From contig JAFLCR010000020.1 of NCBI GenBank assembly GCA_017302755.1, positions 1 through 16,737 on the forward strand: a DNA stretch of 16,737 bases, written 5' to 3'. A model generated the notes under the pieces. It was not told the origin of the DNA. It did not search any database and saw only the letters and a program-made list of their open reading frames with translations. Position 1 is the stretch's first letter, and the number at the start of each line of letters is the position of its first letter. A program made the position numbers and the translations under genes. Shown here piece after piece: positions 15,082 to 16,737 of this stretch. The DNA is from Alphaproteobacteria bacterium. GTDB lineage: Bacteria > Pseudomonadota > Alphaproteobacteria > Rickettsiales > JAFLCR01.

Positions 15082-15117
15082 AAACTGTGGCCAGGGCATC
15101 ATGAAAAGCCACAGTTT
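15082..15117. promoter_or_regulatory. 10-bp perfect inverted repeat upstream of the RTX gene
   Basis: AAACTGTGGC at 15082-15091 and GCCACAGTTT at 15108-15117 are perfect inverted copies around a 16-base spacer. They lie 34-69 bases upstream of the candidate -35 box of the RTX gene. There is no T-run after either side, so an operator or a structured RNA is more likely than a terminator. Confidence 0.45.
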
Positions 15118-15150
15118 GTATAAGAAACGCGTTAAAACGCACTTTCATGA

Positions 15151-15179
15151 TTTACAGTCTTAAAAACTTCGACTATACG
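15151..15179 (+). promoter_or_regulatory. Candidate sigma-70 promoter for the RTX/NPDV gene
   Basis: TTTACA at 15151-15156 (five of six) and TATACG at 15174-15179 (four of six) are 17 bases apart. Transcription would start near 15186, leaving a leader of about 110 bases before the ATG at 15298. Confidence 0.45.
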
Positions 15180-15297
15180 ACATAAAACTTTAACAGAGCG
15201 TAAATATACCTCCACTGTCTTGCCGACACGTGGTGGGGCGTGCCAGTGAAACGCGGTGTGGCTGCCGCAAAAACTTTTGACAAGGTAGGAGCCGAGG

Positions 15298-16737
15298 ATG
15301 TCTCTGCAGTATTGGAATCTCTTTGATCCCAGCTATTACACCATCAGCAATCAGACGCTGTATGGGAACCAGAATCTCTATTCGAACAGCGATGCGCCCC
15401 TGTACAATAACGGGTCGTCGCAGCATCCGTTCGTTGACTGGTACTCCTTACGCAATGCGGATTCCTCCGGTATTGTGAACGGTCGCAGCCCTTCGCCGTT
15501 CTTCAATTTCCAGTATTACTGGGACAACAATCCCGACGTGCGCGCCGCTTTCGGCAGCAACTATGTGCAGACCTTCAATCACTACCTCGAGCACGGCCAT
15601 GTTGAAAATCGCACGGCCAGCTTCTTCTTCTGCCCCACCTATTATGCTGACCACAATCCTGACGTAGTGGCTGCCGTGCAAGCGGGCCATTTCAGCAGCG
15701 TGTTCGAGCATTTCATCAAACACGGTTATGCCGAAGGCCGCGTTCCCTTGGGGCTGTACAACGAAGCCAGCTATCTGGCGCGCAATCCCGACGTGGCGGC
15801 GGCGGTACAGTCTGGCCATTTCAACAATGGTTTCCAGCACTGGGTACTCTATGGCTTCAATGAAGGCCGTCCCGGCGAAGGCACCGGTACGCGCTGCTAC
15901 GACGCTGGCTCCGGCCCGGTGACGTCGATCGACGATACGACCCCCGGCGATACCGGCCCCGACGAGCAGATCGGCGGCGGCGGTGGCAATGATGTCATCT
16001 CCGGCGGTGGCGGTGGTGGCGGCGGTGGCGGCGGTGGTCCGTCCGGTGGTGGCGACACCACGCCTGGCGGCGGCGGCGGCAACGATACTTCCGGCGGCGG
16101 CGGCAGTGACTCGATTCCCGGCGGCGGTGGTAACGACACCATCCCCGATGGCGGCGGAAATGATACGATTCCCGGCGGCGATGACGACGGCAATTGCGGT
16201 CTGGCCGAGCCCATCTACGGCGAAAACGGCTATGACAACATCATCGGCGGCGCGCTGGCCGACAAGATCTACGGCAAGGGCGGCGACGACGTGCTGCGCG
16301 GCGAAGGCTGCGACGACACGCTCTTCGGCGGCGATGGTGCGGATACGCTCTATGGCGGCGCGAAGGAAGATCTGCTTTACGGCGATTACTTCCGTGGTGA
16401 GCCGGAGGAGTTCGCCAAGGTTCAGGTCGAATCGACCGGCAGCGGCCTCTTCAATGACGTGCTCTTCGGTGGCGACAGCAATGATACGCTGTTCGGCGGC
16501 ACGGGCGACGACCTGCTTTACGGCGGTGACGGCAATGACCACATCTACGGCGATTATTCGGCCACCGACATTGCGGGCGCGGATACCGTTTATGGCGGCA
16601 ATGGCGATGACACCGTGCTCGGCGGCATCGGCAACGACCTGCTTTACGGCAGCGACGGCGACGATTCTCTGAGCGGCGGCAACAGCCAGGATACGCTCTA
16701 TGGCGGCAACGGCGAAGACAATGTCTCCGGCGGCTCC
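15298..16737 (+). CDS. Large secreted RTX protein with N-terminal NPDV repeats, 3' end missing
   Basis: The frame is open from ATG 15298 to the right edge (480 codons, no stop). TAGGAG lies six bases before the ATG. Residues 1-65 are Tyr/Asn/Ser-rich, with no signal peptide. Three NPDV-type repeats follow at about 69-105, 109-148 and 154-191 (NNPDVRAAF, HNPDVVAAV, RNPDVAAAV, each ending in an HG/YG..E.R turn). Residues about 225-293 form a Gly-rich linker with a run of 12 glycines and five copies of a GGGG(N/S)D(T/S) unit. From about 305 to the edge there are RTX nonapeptide repeats (GGDGADTLYGG, GGTGDDLLYGG, GGNGDDTVLGG). Calcium-dependent folding and type I secretion are inferred. Cysteines at 112, 200, 300 and 338 are unusual for this class. 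Adhesin, surface-layer or matrix roles are possible; no enzymatic domain is seen in this part. Confidence 0.9.
   Translation, partial: MSLQYWNLFDPSYYTISNQTLYGNQNLYSNSDAPLYNNGSSQHPFVDWYSLRNADSSGIVNGRSPSPFFNFQYYWDNNPDVRAAFGSNYVQTFNHYLEHGHVENRTASFFFCPTYYADHNPDVVAAVQAGHFSSVFEHFIKHGYAEGRVPLGLYNEASYLARNPDVAAAVQSGHFNNGFQHWVLYGFNEGRPGEGTGTRCYDAGSGPVTSIDDTTPGDTGPDEQIGGGGGNDVISGGGGGGGGGGGGPSGGGDTTPGGGGGNDTSGGGGSDSIPGGGGNDTIPDGGGNDTIPGGDDDGNCGLAEPIYGENGYDNIIGGALADKIYGKGGDDVLRGEGCDDTLFGGDGADTLYGGAKEDLLYGDYFRGEPEEFAKVQVESTGSGLFNDVLFGGDSNDTLFGGTGDDLLYGGDGNDHIYGDYSATDIAGADTVYGGNGDDTVLGGIGNDLLYGSDGDDSLSGGNSQDTLYGGNGEDNVSGGS

Larger units (their letters stand above)
14686..15297. other. Long AT-rich divergent intergenic region
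   Basis: This roughly 610-base region separates the two RTX genes. The part from about 14740 to 15060 is strikingly AT-rich, with runs of A and T, and holds no plausible gene on either strand. Such DNA often binds silencers or carries promoters. No strong promoter for the protease was found. The right part holds a long inverted repeat and a candidate promoter, listed separately. The protease ribosome binding site (CTCCT on the plus strand, 14694-14698) lies at its left end. Confidence 0.8.

Noticed and set aside
15277..15282. Consensus -35 box TTGACA just before the RTX ribosome binding site
   Set aside because: It is only 15 bases from the start codon, so a promoter there would start inside the gene; no -10 box follows.
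15215..15290. Cobalamin-riboswitch-like words (GTGGCTGCCGCAA) in the RTX leader
   Set aside because: Only a short resemblance to the B12 box is present; the rest of the conserved core is missing and too little leader remains before the ATG.
15970..16180. Repeated GGC/GGT units as a CRISPR or non-coding repeat array
   Set aside because: The units are in frame with the RTX gene and encode Gly/Asp repeats; there are no spacers.
15448..16542. Long minus-strand open frame (364 codons) opposite the RTX protein
   Set aside because: Its Ala/Val/Ile-rich repetitive translation mirrors the Gly/Asp repeats of the plus strand. The plus-strand frame has a ribosome binding site and recognisable RTX and NPDV repeats.

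Overview
The window looks like part of the chromosome of a GC-rich alphaproteobacterium. This is inferred from protein style only: a GGDEF protein with an N-terminal region of alphaproteobacterial type, a pseudopilin of the LPGD-type often seen in that class, and RTX proteins carrying NPDV repeats. No rRNA, tRNA, CRISPR array, transposase or integrase was seen, so the placement is tentative.

Left part (1-3270). The 5' portion of a single-pass membrane protein with a Pro/Ala-rich tail leaves the left edge on the minus strand. It is divergent from a diguanylate cyclase with an intact GGEEF active site but no canonical inhibitory RxxD site. A type II/IV pseudopilin-like gene follows and ends at a strong bidirectional terminator shared with a convergent cold-shock protein gene. 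The cold-shock leader folds into a long hairpin ending in a U-run.

Middle part (3270-11190). PurQ and a long PurL (1011 residues, with a PurS-like N-terminus) are both on the minus strand. Together they should form the FGAM synthase of purine biosynthesis. They are separated by a GNAT acetyltransferase and three genes I do not recognise. PurL carries a low-complexity insert encoded by a perfect GC-rich palindrome in its inter-domain linker. A further unknown helical protein is divergent from purL.

Right part (11190-16737). This is the accessory-looking half. A visibly more AT-rich gene of unknown function sits between two direct copies of a 52-bp sequence; the right copy belongs to an intergenic repeat of about 200 bp. 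Next come two divergent genes for probable secreted RTX proteins, separated by about 610 bp that are largely AT-rich. One is a subtilisin-like protease with a P-domain, RTX repeats and two C-terminal NPDV repeats. The other is a large RTX protein, cut by the right edge, with three N-terminal NPDV repeats and a glycine-rich linker. The shared NPDV module and the divergent layout suggest a functional pair. No type I secretion genes are present in the window.
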